64,000 nucleotides of DNA from Bog-473 sp963745175. Its GTDB lineage: Bacteria > Actinomycetota > Acidimicrobiia > Acidimicrobiales > RAAP-2. Location: NCBI GenBank assembly GCA_963745175.1, contig CAVUWK010000008.1:186001-250000 (forward strand). Direction: 5' to 3'. Shown one piece after another: positions 18,158 to 26,945 of this stretch. Both the position numbers and the translations under genes were made by a program. Numbering within the stretch: the first letter of the stretch is position 1; every line of letters starts with the position of its first letter. Below the pieces are notes generated by a model that saw only the letters and a program-made list of their open reading frames with translations, ran no database searches and had not been told where the DNA came from.

Positions 18158-19384
18158 TTGGCAGACATCATGGAAGGCGTCCGCATCCTCGAGGTGGCCG
18201 AGCACACCTTCGTGCCGGCGGCCTCGGCCATCCTGGCCGACTGGGGCGCCGAGGTGATCAAGGTCGAGCACCCCGAACGCGGTGACGCCATGAGGGGACT
18301 GGCCTCCAGCGGTGTCATGCCGTCGATGGGTGCCGTGCACGTGCTGCTGGAGCACTCCAACCGGGGCAAGAAGAGCATCGGCATCGACGTCAGCACCGAG
18401 AAGGGCCTCGACCTGATCTACCGGCTCGCGGCAACGTCCGACGTCTTCTTGACGAACAAGGTGCCCGCCGTCCGCAGGAAGCTGCACATCGAGCTCGAGG
18501 ACATCCGGGCCCACAACCCCAACATCATCTACGTGGCCGGGACGGGTGGGGGCGAGCGCGGGCCCGAAGCCGATCGCGGCGGCTACGACTTCTTGAGCTA
18601 CTGGTGCCGGGCCGGCAGCGCCATGGGGACGACCCCCACCGATGTCGACTACCTCGCCGGCCAGCCCGGACCGGGCTACGGGGACTCCATCGGCGGGATG
18701 ACGATCGCCGGAGGGATCATGGGCGCGCTGTTCCACCGGGAACGGACGGGTGAGGCCGTGCCGCTCGACGTCTCGCTGCTCGGCGTGGGCATGTGGGCCA
18801 TGAGCCCGGCGATCGCCCTGTCGCTCCAGCTCGACATGCCCTGGCGTCCCGGGCCCAGTCGCGGCGGCGGCCCGGGGATCCCCAACCCGCTCGTCGGCAC
18901 CTACGCGACCCGGGACGGCCGGTTTCTCGCCTTCTCGTGCCTGCAGGGCTTCCGCTACTGGCCGAGCGCATGCCGGGTCATCGGGCGCGAAGAGCTGATC
19001 ACCGACGAGCGGTTCTCCTCACACGAGCAGCTGGCCGCCAATGCCGGTGCTGCCCGCGCCATCCTCAAGGAGACCTTCGAGTCGGCGCCGCTGAGTGAGT
19101 GGCGGGTTCGCCTGGCCGACTTCGAAGGCCAGTGGGCGGTCGCACAGGACAGCCTGGAGCTCACGAAAGACGTCCAGGTGGAGGCCAACGGCCACCTCGG
19201 GGAGACGGCGACGGCGGACGGGGTGCCGTTCACGCTGGTCACGACTCCCGTGCAGTTCGCAGGCGAGCCGTCGCCGCCCAAGCGGGCACCGGAATTCAAC
19301 GAGCACTGCGAGGAGATCCTCGCCGGCATCGACTGCAGCGCCGACGAGATGATGGAGCTCAAGGTGGCCGGGGTCGTGGCGTAG
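18158..19384 (+). CDS. CaiB/BaiF (family III) CoA-transferase
   Basis: Family III CoA-transferase, 408 residues, normal domain order: VRILEVAEHTFVPAASAILA, then GAEVIKVEHPERGDAMRGL, GKKSIGIDVSTEKGLDLIYR and VPLDVSLLGVGMWAMSP. It is a paralogue of 11978-13183 with strongly matching N-terminal and C-terminal segments. Start TTG 18158 is chosen because AGGGGAGGA ends 7 nt before it; the in-frame ATG at 18170 is an alternative. The longer open frame upstream to 18047 is low-complexity and rejected. Probably co-transcribed with the isochorismatase-like gene 30 nt downstream. Confidence 0.93.
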   Translation: MADIMEGVRILEVAEHTFVPAASAILADWGAEVIKVEHPERGDAMRGLASSGVMPSMGAVHVLLEHSNRGKKSIGIDVSTEKGLDLIYRLAATSDVFLTNKVPAVRRKLHIELEDIRAHNPNIIYVAGTGGGERGPEADRGGYDFLSYWCRAGSAMGTTPTDVDYLAGQPGPGYGDSIGGMTIAGGIMGALFHRERTGEAVPLDVSLLGVGMWAMSPAIALSLQLDMPWRPGPSRGGGPGIPNPLVGTYATRDGRFLAFSCLQGFRYWPSACRVIGREELITDERFSSHEQLAANAGAARAILKETFESAPLSEWRVRLADFEGQWAVAQDSLELTKDVQVEANGHLGETATADGVPFTLVTTPVQFAGEPSPPKRAPEFNEHCEEILAGIDCSADEMMELKVAGVVA

Positions 19385-19414
19385 TGGCGGGAACGAGCCG
19401 ACGGAGCTGAACGG

Positions 19415-20008
19415 GTGAGCGAGCCCCGCACCACCGCCTTGCTCTTCGTCGAGTGCCAGCGCGGGGTCGTGGGCGACCTCTCCGTCCTGCCCGCTCTCGC
19501 CGAGGCGGCCCGCCCGACCCTCGCCGTCATGGGTCGGCTCGCGACCGGCGCCCGGGGAGCGGGGGTCCAGGTCGTCCACCTGACCTACCTCCCCCTTGCG
19601 GGCGGCCGCTCGGCCAGTCGGCGCTCCCCGCTCATGCGGGCGACCGCGGCGACCGCATCCTGGGTCGACGGGGACCCGGCCCTCGAGGTCGTCACCGAGA
19701 TCGGCGTGGGACCCGACGACCTCGTGCTGCCGCGGCACCAGGGCATCTCACCGGTGCACCGCACCGAGGTGCTGGCCATCCTGCGCAACATGGGCATGAC
19801 GGAAGTCGTCGTGGCCGGGGTCTCGACGAACCTGGCCATCCCCCTCACCGCGGTGGGCGCGGCCGACGAGGACTTTGCCGTCACCGTCGCGACGGATGCC
19901 TGTGTCGGCACCCCGCCCGAGCACCATGCCTCCATGCTCAAGCACAGCTTGGCGTTCGTCGCCCGCCTGGCCACGGCGGACGAGCTCATTGCCGAGTGGT
20001 CAGCCTGA
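19415..20008 (+). CDS. Isochorismatase-like protein with a degenerate catalytic triad
   Basis: Cysteine-hydrolase (isochorismatase) fold, 197 residues. The fold markers are there (LLFVECQRGVVGD at the N-terminus, VLAILRNMGMTEVVVAGVST and ATDACVGT), but the expected Asp-Lys-Cys triad is not: the Asp position reads Glu in VECQRG, the lysine loop reads LPRHQGISPVHRTE with no lysine, and the cysteine position after GVSTN is Ala (NLAIPLTAV). It is therefore probably not a standard cysteine hydrolase. GTG start at 19415. The last 9 nt overlap the convergent aldehyde dehydrogenase. Role unknown; it follows a CoA-transferase. Confidence 0.85.
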   Translation: MSEPRTTALLFVECQRGVVGDLSVLPALAEAARPTLAVMGRLATGARGAGVQVVHLTYLPLAGGRSASRRSPLMRATAATASWVDGDPALEVVTEIGVGPDDLVLPRHQGISPVHRTEVLAILRNMGMTEVVVAGVSTNLAIPLTAVGAADEDFAVTVATDACVGTPPEHHASMLKHSLAFVARLATADELIAEWSA

Positions 20009-21478
20009 TTGCGGCCAGGCGATGGCCTTGGTCTCGAGGTACTGCTCGAGCCCCTCGATCCCGCACTGACGCCCGATACCGCTCGCCTTGTAGCCGCCGT
20101 AGGGCGAGTCGGCGCCGTACCACATGCCGCCGTTGACGCTCATGGACCCGGTCCGCACCCGGCGCGCCAGCGCCGTGGCCCGCTCCTCGGAGGCCGAGAC
20201 GATGCCGCCCGACAGCCCGTAGCTGCTCTCGTTGGCGATCCGGACCGCGTCGTCGTCGTCCTCGTAGGGGATGACCGCCAGCACGGGCCCGAAGATCTCC
20301 TCCTGGGCGATCGTCATGGAGTTGTCCACGTCGACGAAGAGCGTGGGCTCGACGTACCAGCCCTTGGGGAGGTGCGCCGGGCGGCCGCCCCCGACCACGA
20401 GCTTCGCCCCCTCCTCCTGGCCGCGCGCGATGTAGCCGAGCACCCGGTCACGCTGGCGGGCGCTGACCAGCGGGCCCATGACGACGGCGTCGCTGCTCGG
20501 GTCGCCGTAGGGCACCACGGCCATGGCGGCGCTGATCAGCTCGACGCCCTCGTCGTAACGGGAACGGGGCAGGAGCATGCGCGTCTGCATGGCGCAGCCC
20601 TGGCCGCCATGGACACAGACCATCGACGCGCCCGGGACCGCGCTGGCGAAATCGGCGTCGTCGAGCACGATCATGGCCGACTTGCCCCCCAGCTCGAGGA
20701 AGGTCTTCTTGAGGGTGGGCGCACCCTTCTCCATGATCCGGGTGCCCGTCATGGTGGACCCGGTGAACGAGATCATGTCCACCAGCGGCGAGACGGTGAG
20801 CTCCTCCCCGACGAGGTGGTCGGCGGAGGTCACCACGTTGACGACCCCCGGTGGGATGTCGGTCTTCTCGGCCACCAGGCGGCCCAGCCGCGTGGCGTTC
20901 CAAGGCGTGTCGGGCGCCGGCTTGAGGATCACCGTGTTGCCGGTCGCCAGGATCGGCCCCAGCTTGTTCAGCGTGACCTCGAGCGGGTAGTTCCACGGCA
21001 CGATGGCACCGATGACGCCGATCGGCTCTTTCCAGACGGCGCGGCGGCTCTGGATGCCCATCATGTTCCCGTCGGGCAGCCCCCGGTCCCAGGCGAACTC
21101 GTCGATCATCTTGGCCGGCCACCGCAGCGCTTCCTCGAGTGGCCAGTCCAACTGCGCGGCGTAGGTCATCATGCGTGGCGTGCCCACCTCTGCGATGAGC
21201 TCCTCGCGGTACGCCTCCCGCTCTGACTCGAGCGCCTCCTGGAGCTGCTCGAGGCAGCGCTTGCGCAGCGCGCGATTGGTCGACCAGTCGGACTCGTCGA
21301 AGGCTTCGCGGGCCGAGGCGATCGCCCGCTGCATGTCCGCGGCCGAGGCGTCGGCGACCTCGCCCAACACCTCTTCCGTCGCGGGATTGATGTTCTCGAA
21401 GCGCTTTCCCGAAGCCGCCTCGACCAGCTCGCCTCCGATGAGCATGCGCACCTCGCCGGCGCTGTGTTGGTCAGTCAT
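20000..21478 (-). CDS. Aldehyde dehydrogenase family protein
   Basis: Intact NAD(P)-dependent aldehyde dehydrogenase, 492 residues. Cofactor strand IGVIGAIVPWNYPLEVTLNK, Glu motif FLELGGKSAMIVLDDADF, catalytic Cys in GGQGCAMQTRMLLPRS and the C-terminal GGYKASGIGRQCG. Start ATG 21478 is preferred over GTG 21487 because AGAGGAAGG then lies at a normal distance upstream. Oxidises an aldehyde to an acid. Its closest relative in the window is the frameshifted ALDH at 10416-11935. Transcribed alone, convergent with the isochorismatase-like gene; it could back up the broken copy. Confidence 0.94.
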   Translation of the reverse strand: MTDQHSAGEVRMLIGGELVEAASGKRFENINPATEEVLGEVADASAADMQRAIASAREAFDESDWSTNRALRKRCLEQLQEALESEREAYREELIAEVGTPRMMTYAAQLDWPLEEALRWPAKMIDEFAWDRGLPDGNMMGIQSRRAVWKEPIGVIGAIVPWNYPLEVTLNKLGPILATGNTVILKPAPDTPWNATRLGRLVAEKTDIPPGVVNVVTSADHLVGEELTVSPLVDMISFTGSTMTGTRIMEKGAPTLKKTFLELGGKSAMIVLDDADFASAVPGASMVCVHGGQGCAMQTRMLLPRSRYDEGVELISAAMAVVPYGDPSSDAVVMGPLVSARQRDRVLGYIARGQEEGAKLVVGGGRPAHLPKGWYVEPTLFVDVDNSMTIAQEEIFGPVLAVIPYEDDDDAVRIANESSYGLSGGIVSASEERATALARRVRTGSMSVNGGMWYGADSPYGGYKASGIGRQCGIEGLEQYLETKAIAWPQSG

Positions 21479-21703
21479 GTTGCGCACCTTCCTCTAGGCC
21501 CGAAGGCGACACTACGAACGCCCGGCTCAGCCGGTCAAGGCGGCGAGCCGGGCCGTCCCGGGTCCGCCCGACACCGGGCCGTTGGTTGGCCACGTACCCG
21601 GCCAGAAATTTCCCCCGGCGTGTCGATTCTGCGGAATCCCGTTCGACGCTCTGCCAGAGTGAGGCGAGAGACGCCCCACATCGAGCAGAAAGGGAGCACC
21701 CAC

Positions 21704-22042
21704 ATGCGATTCTTCGGATACACCCTCGCCAACGAGGCGGAGACGCCGACCGAGCCGCCCCGTCCCGAGCTCTACGAGGAGATGGGCAAGTTCGTGGAGG
21801 AGGCGGTCAACGCCGGCGTCATCGTGGCCACCGGCGGCATCGCGCCCACGGCAGAGGGCGCCAAGATCACGCTGAAGGATGGCGAGTTCACCATCGTCGA
21901 CGGCCCCTTTGCCGAGGCCAAGGAGCTGGTGGGCGGCTGGGCCCTGATGGAGTGCCGCGACCGGGACGAGGCCATCGAGTGGTCCAAGCGCTTCGTCGCC
22001 GTCCTCGGCGAGGGCGAGGTCCGCATCCGTCCCGTCATGTGA
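21704..22042 (+). CDS. YciI/DGPF-domain protein
   Basis: Small YCII-like (DGPFAETKE-type) protein, 112 residues. The signature IVDGPFAEAKELVGGW is present, along with the alternating strand/helix pattern of the ferredoxin-like fold. Such proteins are regularly encoded next to ECF sigma factors of the type found 47 bases downstream, and are thought to be their accessory or sensor partners, though biochemical roles are poorly known. ATG at 21704 follows AAAGGGAG. The 225 bases upstream (21479-21703) show no gene; they should contain promoters for this gene and for the divergent ALDH. Confidence 0.9.
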   Translation: MRFFGYTLANEAETPTEPPRPELYEEMGKFVEEAVNAGVIVATGGIAPTAEGAKITLKDGEFTIVDGPFAEAKELVGGWALMECRDRDEAIEWSKRFVAVLGEGEVRIRPVM

Positions 22043-22089
22043 GCAGCGCACGGCAGTCGGAGCTCGGTGGTGGTGGTTGAATCGGTTGC

Positions 22090-23778
22090 GTGTCGGCCAC
22101 CGATTCGACCGCCGCGATCGAGACGGTCTACCGGATCGAGTTCCCCAGGGTCGTGGCGGCCCTGGCGGCCTTCGTCGGCGACATCGGTCTCGCCGAGGAC
22201 CTGGCCCAAGACGCGCTCGTCGACGCGTTGCGCCAGTGGCCTCGTGACGGCACCCCGCGCAATCCCGGCGCGTGGCTCACCACGGTCGCCAAGCGCAAGG
22301 CCGTTGACCTGTTCCGCCGCAACCGCACGCTCGAGGCCAAGTACGCCCAACTGAGCCGGGAGCTGCAGGCGGCCCTGCCCGGACACGGTGACAGCGCCGC
22401 GGAGGCACAAGCGACGTCGTCCGAGGACATCGCCGATGAACGCCTGCGGCTGACCTTCGTCGCCTGCCATCCGGTGTTGTCGCTCCCCGCGCGGACTGCG
22501 CTCACGTTGCGCCTGGTGGGTGGACTCACGGTCCCCGAGATCGCCCGCGCCTACCTCGTTCCCGAGTCGACCATCTCCCAGCGCATCGTCCGCGCCAAGA
22601 AGACGATCGCCAAGGAGGCCGTCCCCTTCGAGGTGCCGACGGGGGCTGACCGGGCGGCACGGCTCGGCTCGGTGCTCGAGGTGATCTACCTCATCTACAA
22701 CGAGGGGTACTCGGCCACCTCGGGCGATGACTGGCTCCGGCCTGAGCTCTGTGCCGAAGCCCTCCGTCTCGGCCGCGTCCTGGCCGCCCTCGCGCCGGAG
22801 GAGCCCGAAGTCCACGGCCTCGTGGCGCTGATGGAGTTCCAGTCGTCCCGCCTGCGCGCCCGCTCCGGCCCGTCGGGCGCGCCCGTCCTGCTGCTCGATC
22901 AGGATCGTCGGGCTTGGGACCGCCTCCACATCAACCGGGGCGAGGCCGCACTGGCCCTGGCCGAACGGCTCGCCGAGTCCCGCGGCCCATACACGTTGCA
23001 AGCAGCCATCGCCGCCTGCCACGCCCGCTCGTTTCGGGCCGAGGACACCGACTGGGACCGACTCGTGTCGCTGTACGGCGAACTGGCAGGCACGGCCCCG
23101 TCGCCGATCGTCGAGCTCAATCGGGCCGTGGCCGTGTCCATGGCCGCCGGACCGCAAGCCGCCCTGGCCCTCGTCGATCAGCTGATCGAGACGGGGACCC
23201 TCGAGCGCTACCACCTGCTCTACAGCGTGCGCGGTGACCTGCTCGACCGTCTCGGACGCGACGCCGAGGCCGCCTCGGAGTTCGAGCGCGCCGCGGCGCT
23301 GGCCACCAACGCGCAGGAACGAATCCTCTCCGAGGGACGGGCGCGTGCCTGCCACGCCCGGACCGACGCGGTGCCAGCGGGACCTCGCCCGTCACGACGC
23401 CCGGCCCCACCTGAGCCCCCGAGCTCCCCGCCGGGCCCACCACGGCCGAAGCTGCAGACGGGCCGGCGGGAGCGTCCCGTAGACGAGGACGGCTCGCCCG
23501 CGTTGCAGACAACGGAGCTCCTCGGGTGGCAGCAGCCGTCGCGGTGCCGTCGTCGACGTGGTCGAGCGGCGGCCCGTCGGATCACGGGTGACCGACGGAT
23601 GCGTCGCCTCCTCGTCCCCGATGAGCCGGCTGGCGTACTCGAGCGTGTCGGGGTCGGCGATGCCGGGCAGGAACAACTTGGCCCGGTGGTTGTTCAACAC
23701 GGTCGGCGCCCGAGCGCCATAGCGGCCCCGGACCTGTGCCAGGTCCTGCCAGATCGTCACGATCTGGATCCCGTGTGA
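22090..23778 (+). CDS. ECF RNA polymerase sigma factor (DUF6596 type) with 3' read-through
   Basis: ECF sigma factor of the large class with a C-terminal TPR-like/SnoaL-less extension. Region 2 is AEDLAQDALVDALRQWP followed by AWLTTVAKRKAVDLFRRN; region 4 is TVPEIARAYLVPESTISQRI. The C-terminal domain has EVIYLIYNEGYSATSG, GLVALMEFQSSRLRAR and AVAVSMAAGPQAALALVDQL. Homology-like sequence ends near residue 425 (about 23365, RARACHART). The remaining 135 codons are Pro/Arg-rich and run antisense through the 3' end of the coupling-protein gene (23392 on). The true stop has therefore probably been lost, or shifted by an indel. GTG start; pairs with the YciI gene. Confidence 0.88.
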   Translation: MSATDSTAAIETVYRIEFPRVVAALAAFVGDIGLAEDLAQDALVDALRQWPRDGTPRNPGAWLTTVAKRKAVDLFRRNRTLEAKYAQLSRELQAALPGHGDSAAEAQATSSEDIADERLRLTFVACHPVLSLPARTALTLRLVGGLTVPEIARAYLVPESTISQRIVRAKKTIAKEAVPFEVPTGADRAARLGSVLEVIYLIYNEGYSATSGDDWLRPELCAEALRLGRVLAALAPEEPEVHGLVALMEFQSSRLRARSGPSGAPVLLLDQDRRAWDRLHINRGEAALALAERLAESRGPYTLQAAIAACHARSFRAEDTDWDRLVSLYGELAGTAPSPIVELNRAVAVSMAAGPQAALALVDQLIETGTLERYHLLYSVRGDLLDRLGRDAEAASEFERAAALATNAQERILSEGRARACHARTDAVPAGPRPSRRPAPPEPPSSPPGPPRPKLQTGRRERPVDEDGSPALQTTELLGWQQPSRCRRRRGRAAARRITGDRRMRRLLVPDEPAGVLERVGVGDAGQEQLGPVVVQHGRRPSAIAAPDLCQVLPDRHDLDPV

Positions 23779-24840
23779 CGCGCAGGTCGCCGCCAGCCCG
23801 TCGAGCTCGGCCAACGGGGCGATGTGCGCCGCTTCGTCGAGCACGACGAGAAGTGGTGGGTCGAGGGGGCGGCCGGACTTCGTCGCAGTAGCGAACGCAT
23901 GCGTCAACACCGCCTGGGTCAGCGCGGTGAAGTATCCGCGTAACCAGCGTTGGTCGTGAGCCGGCGCACAGAGGTACAGCGTGTGCGAATCGCCGAGCAG
24001 TTGGCCCGGTTCGAACGAGCCGTCCCCTGCTGGTCCTGGTGGCGCATGGGCGAAAGGTGCGAGCACCGTCTCGGCCGTCGTGTAGATGGAGCTCCGCGTC
24101 CGATCGTCACGGCACCAGGTCGCCTGCGCCGCTTGGAGGACCTCGGGCGGTGCGGCGCGCTCGAGGATGGCCGCCACCTCCCCGACCTCCTGGGTGTCCA
24201 CCCAGCGCACGACGTCGGCCATGGGGCGCCCGTCGACGGCAGCGGCGACGAAGAGGGGGGCGAGGAGCTTGGCGGCGGTGGCGTACCAGAACTCACCGTC
24301 CCCCGTCGTGCCTTCGCCCTTGGCCGCCTCACACAATTCGGCCGCGGCCCGACACGCGTCACGCCACTGGCCGCACATGGTGAGGGGGGACCAGGTACTG
24401 CCCCGCGCACCGGTACAGCCGGTCGGGTCGACGCACCACACCTGACCCTGGCGCGCCCGCGTCCCCAGGGTGTGACGGAGGAGATCGTTCTTGATGCTGG
24501 CGGCCAGCACGGGACCCCGCCAGCCGAGGATGGCCGGAACCGCCAGGCTCGTCGTCTTCCCGCTCTGGGTCGGGCCCACCACGACCAGCGACTGCGCCGT
24601 CTCGGCCGCGAGCCCCGAGAGCCGCGCCACCCCGGGCAGGACGCCGAGCAGGAGACGACCGCGAGGAGCCACGTCGGCCGCAACCAGCAACGGGCGCAGG
24701 TCGCGCCGCCTGGCCCAGCGGGCACCCCGGCGCTCCCCACCGCGCCGTGGCCGGGTCCACGCCGATTGCCCCTGTGAGATGCCGGCGAGCAGGGCGCCGC
24801 CGAGGGCGACGGGCAACACGACCGACGTGAGGCCCGTCAC
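23392..24840 (-). CDS. Type IV secretion/conjugation coupling ATPase (T4CP, TraD/VirD4-like)
   Basis: Membrane-linked coupling-protein ATPase, 482 residues. The N-terminus has one hydrophobic segment (LTSVVLPVALGGALLAGI). Walker A is LVVVGPTQSGKTTSLAVPA, Walker B is PPLLVVLDEAAHIAPLAEL, and VTIWQDLAQVRGRYG is the sensor-like segment of the family. The C-terminus LLPPEELRCLQRGRAVLVYG and LPPARLQLRPWW matches the usual ending of actinobacterial members. GTG start 24840, 4 nt after the VirB4-like stop, so the two ATPases are one transcript. Normally it delivers DNA or protein substrates to a secretion channel; no relaxase is visible here. Confidence 0.88.
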   Translation of the reverse strand: MTGLTSVVLPVALGGALLAGISQGQSAWTRPRRGGERRGARWARRRDLRPLLVAADVAPRGRLLLGVLPGVARLSGLAAETAQSLVVVGPTQSGKTTSLAVPAILGWRGPVLAASIKNDLLRHTLGTRARQGQVWCVDPTGCTGARGSTWSPLTMCGQWRDACRAAAELCEAAKGEGTTGDGEFWYATAAKLLAPLFVAAAVDGRPMADVVRWVDTQEVGEVAAILERAAPPEVLQAAQATWCRDDRTRSSIYTTAETVLAPFAHAPPGPAGDGSFEPGQLLGDSHTLYLCAPAHDQRWLRGYFTALTQAVLTHAFATATKSGRPLDPPLLVVLDEAAHIAPLAELDGLAATCASHGIQIVTIWQDLAQVRGRYGARAPTVLNNHRAKLFLPGIADPDTLEYASRLIGDEEATHPSVTRDPTGRRSTTSTTAPRRLLPPEELRCLQRGRAVLVYGTLPPARLQLRPWWARRGARGLRWGRAS

Positions 24841-24844
24841 CGGT

Positions 24845-26125
24845 TCACCCCGCCGTCATGGCGGCATCGGTGTCGACGATGGACCGTTCGGTCGCGCTGA
24901 GCCGGTGCTGCACCAGGAAGGACCGCTGGCCCACCTTCCACAGCGCGATGCCCCGCCGGAGCTGAGGCAGCAGATCAGTCTCGGTCTCCGATAAGGAGAG
25001 CAGCTCGGCCGCCGCCTCCAGCTCGCCGGGCGACTGTGCGTACACGACCCTGGTCTCGGAGTCCGACAGGAGGCCCTGCGCCAGCGCAACCTGCTCGGAG
25101 TCGGACGCGCCGACGGAGCGCAGGTCCGAGACGCGGTGCAGCACCGCCACGTTGGACACGCCGAAGGCGCGGGAGAGCTTCCACGACGACTGCAGCCAGC
25201 GCGCCACCCCGAGATTCGAGAGGATCGCCCACGCCTCGTCGACCACGAGGAAGAAGCGACCGCGTCCCGACGGCGCGGCACCACCGGACGCCGCCGTCCG
25301 GGCCAATGCCGCCTGCAACCAGGCGGTGGCGCAGGCCATCAGGACGCCCAGGGCGGCTGACGAGTAGAGCGCCGAGAGATCGAGCACGACGAGCGGCGCC
25401 GAGAGGTCGAGACCCGGCGTCGTCGGCCCGTCGAACATCCCGCAGAGGTCACCGTGCACGAGCCGGCGCAACTCGAGCGCGACGTCGCGTCCATCCTCGA
25501 GGAGGTCACGCTGCTCTGTCCGCAGCGAGCGGGCCGCGTCGGTGGTCGGCGTCAGGAGGGCCTCGACCACCATCGGCACGGTGGGGACGTCGATCGTCCG
25601 CGTGGCCTCGGTCAGCGCAGCGCCCAGCGCGGCCCGCTCGCGCGGGGCCAGTCCGCGACCGAGACACGCACTGGCCAGGGAGGACAGCAATTCCATCCTG
25701 CGGCGTCCGGTGGCGTCGGGCCCGGCGTCGCCGTCACCGTCCGCGTCGGGTCCGGGGTCGAGCGGGTTCAGCCGGATGGAGCCGCCCGGCCGCAGCGCCA
25801 CGGGGCGCACGCCCCAGGCGTCGGCCAGGTCGCCGTACTCGCCCTTCGGATCGACCACCCAGGCCCGGCGCCCGAACACGGCCTGGCGCCACAGGAAGGT
25901 CTTGACGAACGCGCTCTTGCCTCGGCCGATCTGGCCGAACACGACCATGTTGGGGTTGGACACCACGCCGGCCGCATAGAGCTCGAAGGGATCGAAAACG
26001 AAGGAGCCGCCGAGCAGGTCGTCTCCGATGACCACCCCGCGCCGCCCGAGCCCCGCCTCCGCGATGAAGGGGTACGCCGCGCCGAGGTTCCGTGTCGTCA
26101 CCTGGTGGGCCGGCAACCGGGGCAT
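24845..26125 (-). CDS. VirB4/TraC-like secretion ATPase
   Basis: Secretion-system ATPase of the SCO6880-cluster type, 426 residues. It opens PAHQVTTRNLGAAYPFIAEA. Walker A is NMVVFGQIGRGKSAFVKTFL, followed by WVVDPKGEYGDLADAWG; Walker B is GRFFLVVDEAWAILSNLG; the arginine region is VSNVAVLHRVSDLRS. It is shorter than classical VirB4, lacking the large N-terminal domain, which is usual for this actinobacterial group. ATG 26125 has GAGGG 5 nt upstream; ATG 26137 is equally in frame. The longer open frame to 26485 is antisense to DUF1275 and rejected. It energises assembly or transport with the T4CP downstream. Confidence 0.87.
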   Translation of the reverse strand: MPRLPAHQVTTRNLGAAYPFIAEAGLGRRGVVIGDDLLGGSFVFDPFELYAAGVVSNPNMVVFGQIGRGKSAFVKTFLWRQAVFGRRAWVVDPKGEYGDLADAWGVRPVALRPGGSIRLNPLDPGPDADGDGDAGPDATGRRRMELLSSLASACLGRGLAPRERAALGAALTEATRTIDVPTVPMVVEALLTPTTDAARSLRTEQRDLLEDGRDVALELRRLVHGDLCGMFDGPTTPGLDLSAPLVVLDLSALYSSAALGVLMACATAWLQAALARTAASGGAAPSGRGRFFLVVDEAWAILSNLGVARWLQSSWKLSRAFGVSNVAVLHRVSDLRSVGASDSEQVALAQGLLSDSETRVVYAQSPGELEAAAELLSLSETETDLLPQLRRGIALWKVGQRSFLVQHRLSATERSIVDTDAAMTAG

Positions 26126-26224
26126 GCGTTCCCTCATGGCCGATGAACGGTCGCCCGGGCCGTCCGGCCGCTCCGTTACCTTGAGCGGAACTGACCGTCG
26201 CCGGTCGCGAGGAAGGTGGAGCGC

Positions 26225-26914
26225 ATGAGCGAGCCCGATCGTCCACCTCAGGCCCTCGTGGTGACGCTGGCCGCCCTCACCGTCGTCAGCGGCTTCGTCG
26301 ACGCCGTGAGCTTCCTCGGCCTCGGCCACGTGTTCACGGCCAACATGACCGGCAACGTGGCCCTGGTGGGGTTCGCCGCGGCGGGTGCTCCCGGGTTCTC
26401 CGTGGCGGCCAGCCTCTGTGCCCTGGGAGCGTTCCTTGCCGGCGCGGTTGTCGGGGGTCGCCTCGTGCACCGGATCAGTCCGCAACGGAGCCTGCTCCTC
26501 ACGGTGATGGCGATCGAGGCGGTCTGCACGTCAACGGCAACGATCGTCTCCGCCACGGTCGCGGCGATCGGCACCGGGTGGCCCCGCTACACCGTCATCG
26601 CCCTCCTCGCCGTCGGCATCGGGATCCGGAATGCCGCCGTCCGTCACATCGGCGTCCCCGACATGTCCACGACGGTGCTCACCACGACCCTGACGAGGCT
26701 GGCGTCGGGCTCACCCCTCGCCGGTGGCGGCAACCCGCATACGCGACTCGGCCTGACGTCGGTGGTGTCCCTGTTCGGCGGCGCCCTCGTGGGCGCCCTG
26801 CTCGTGCTCCACGCCGGCACGACGTGGTCGCTCGGCATCGCCGCCGGCATCGTCGTCGCCGCCGCCGTGTTCTTCTACCGGGAGGCGCCGCTCGAGCTGG
26901 GTCTCGCCCCGTAA
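26225..26914 (+). CDS. DUF1275 (YoaK-like) membrane protein
   Basis: Integral membrane protein of 229 residues, DUF1275 family. Six hydrophobic segments are visible, with the family motif VSGFVDAVSFLGLGHVFTANMTGNVALVG spread over the first two (key residues: D, N-M-T-G-N) and VLTTTLTRLASGSPL in the middle. Function is unknown for the family. ATG 26225 follows AGGAAGGTGGAG. It is oriented against all of its transfer-cluster neighbours and splits the VirB4-like gene from the rest of the cluster, so it probably arrived separately. Confidence 0.9.
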   Translation: MSEPDRPPQALVVTLAALTVVSGFVDAVSFLGLGHVFTANMTGNVALVGFAAAGAPGFSVAASLCALGAFLAGAVVGGRLVHRISPQRSLLLTVMAIEAVCTSTATIVSATVAAIGTGWPRYTVIALLAVGIGIRNAAVRHIGVPDMSTTVLTTTLTRLASGSPLAGGGNPHTRLGLTSVVSLFGGALVGALLVLHAGTTWSLGIAAGIVVAAAVFFYREAPLELGLAP

Positions 26915-26918
26915 CGCC

Positions 26919-26935
26919 GCGGGCCCATCGCCCGC
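26919..26935. terminator. Hairpin between convergent genes
   Basis: GCGGGC-ccatc-GCCCGC is a perfect 6-bp stem with a 5-nt loop. It starts five bases after the DUF1275 stop and lies before the end of the convergent Nudix gene. No T-tract follows. Likely a bidirectional terminator. Confidence 0.45.
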
Positions 26936-26945
26936 CGCAGGGTCC

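Noticed and set aside
20009..21226. 405-codon plus frame opposite the aldehyde dehydrogenase
   Set aside because: Complement shadow of a clear ALDH gene.
21772..23355. 527-codon open frame on the minus strand
   Set aside because: It runs antisense to the YciI and sigma factor genes, has no recognisable domain and is Arg/Gly/His-rich, as expected of a GC-rich shadow frame.
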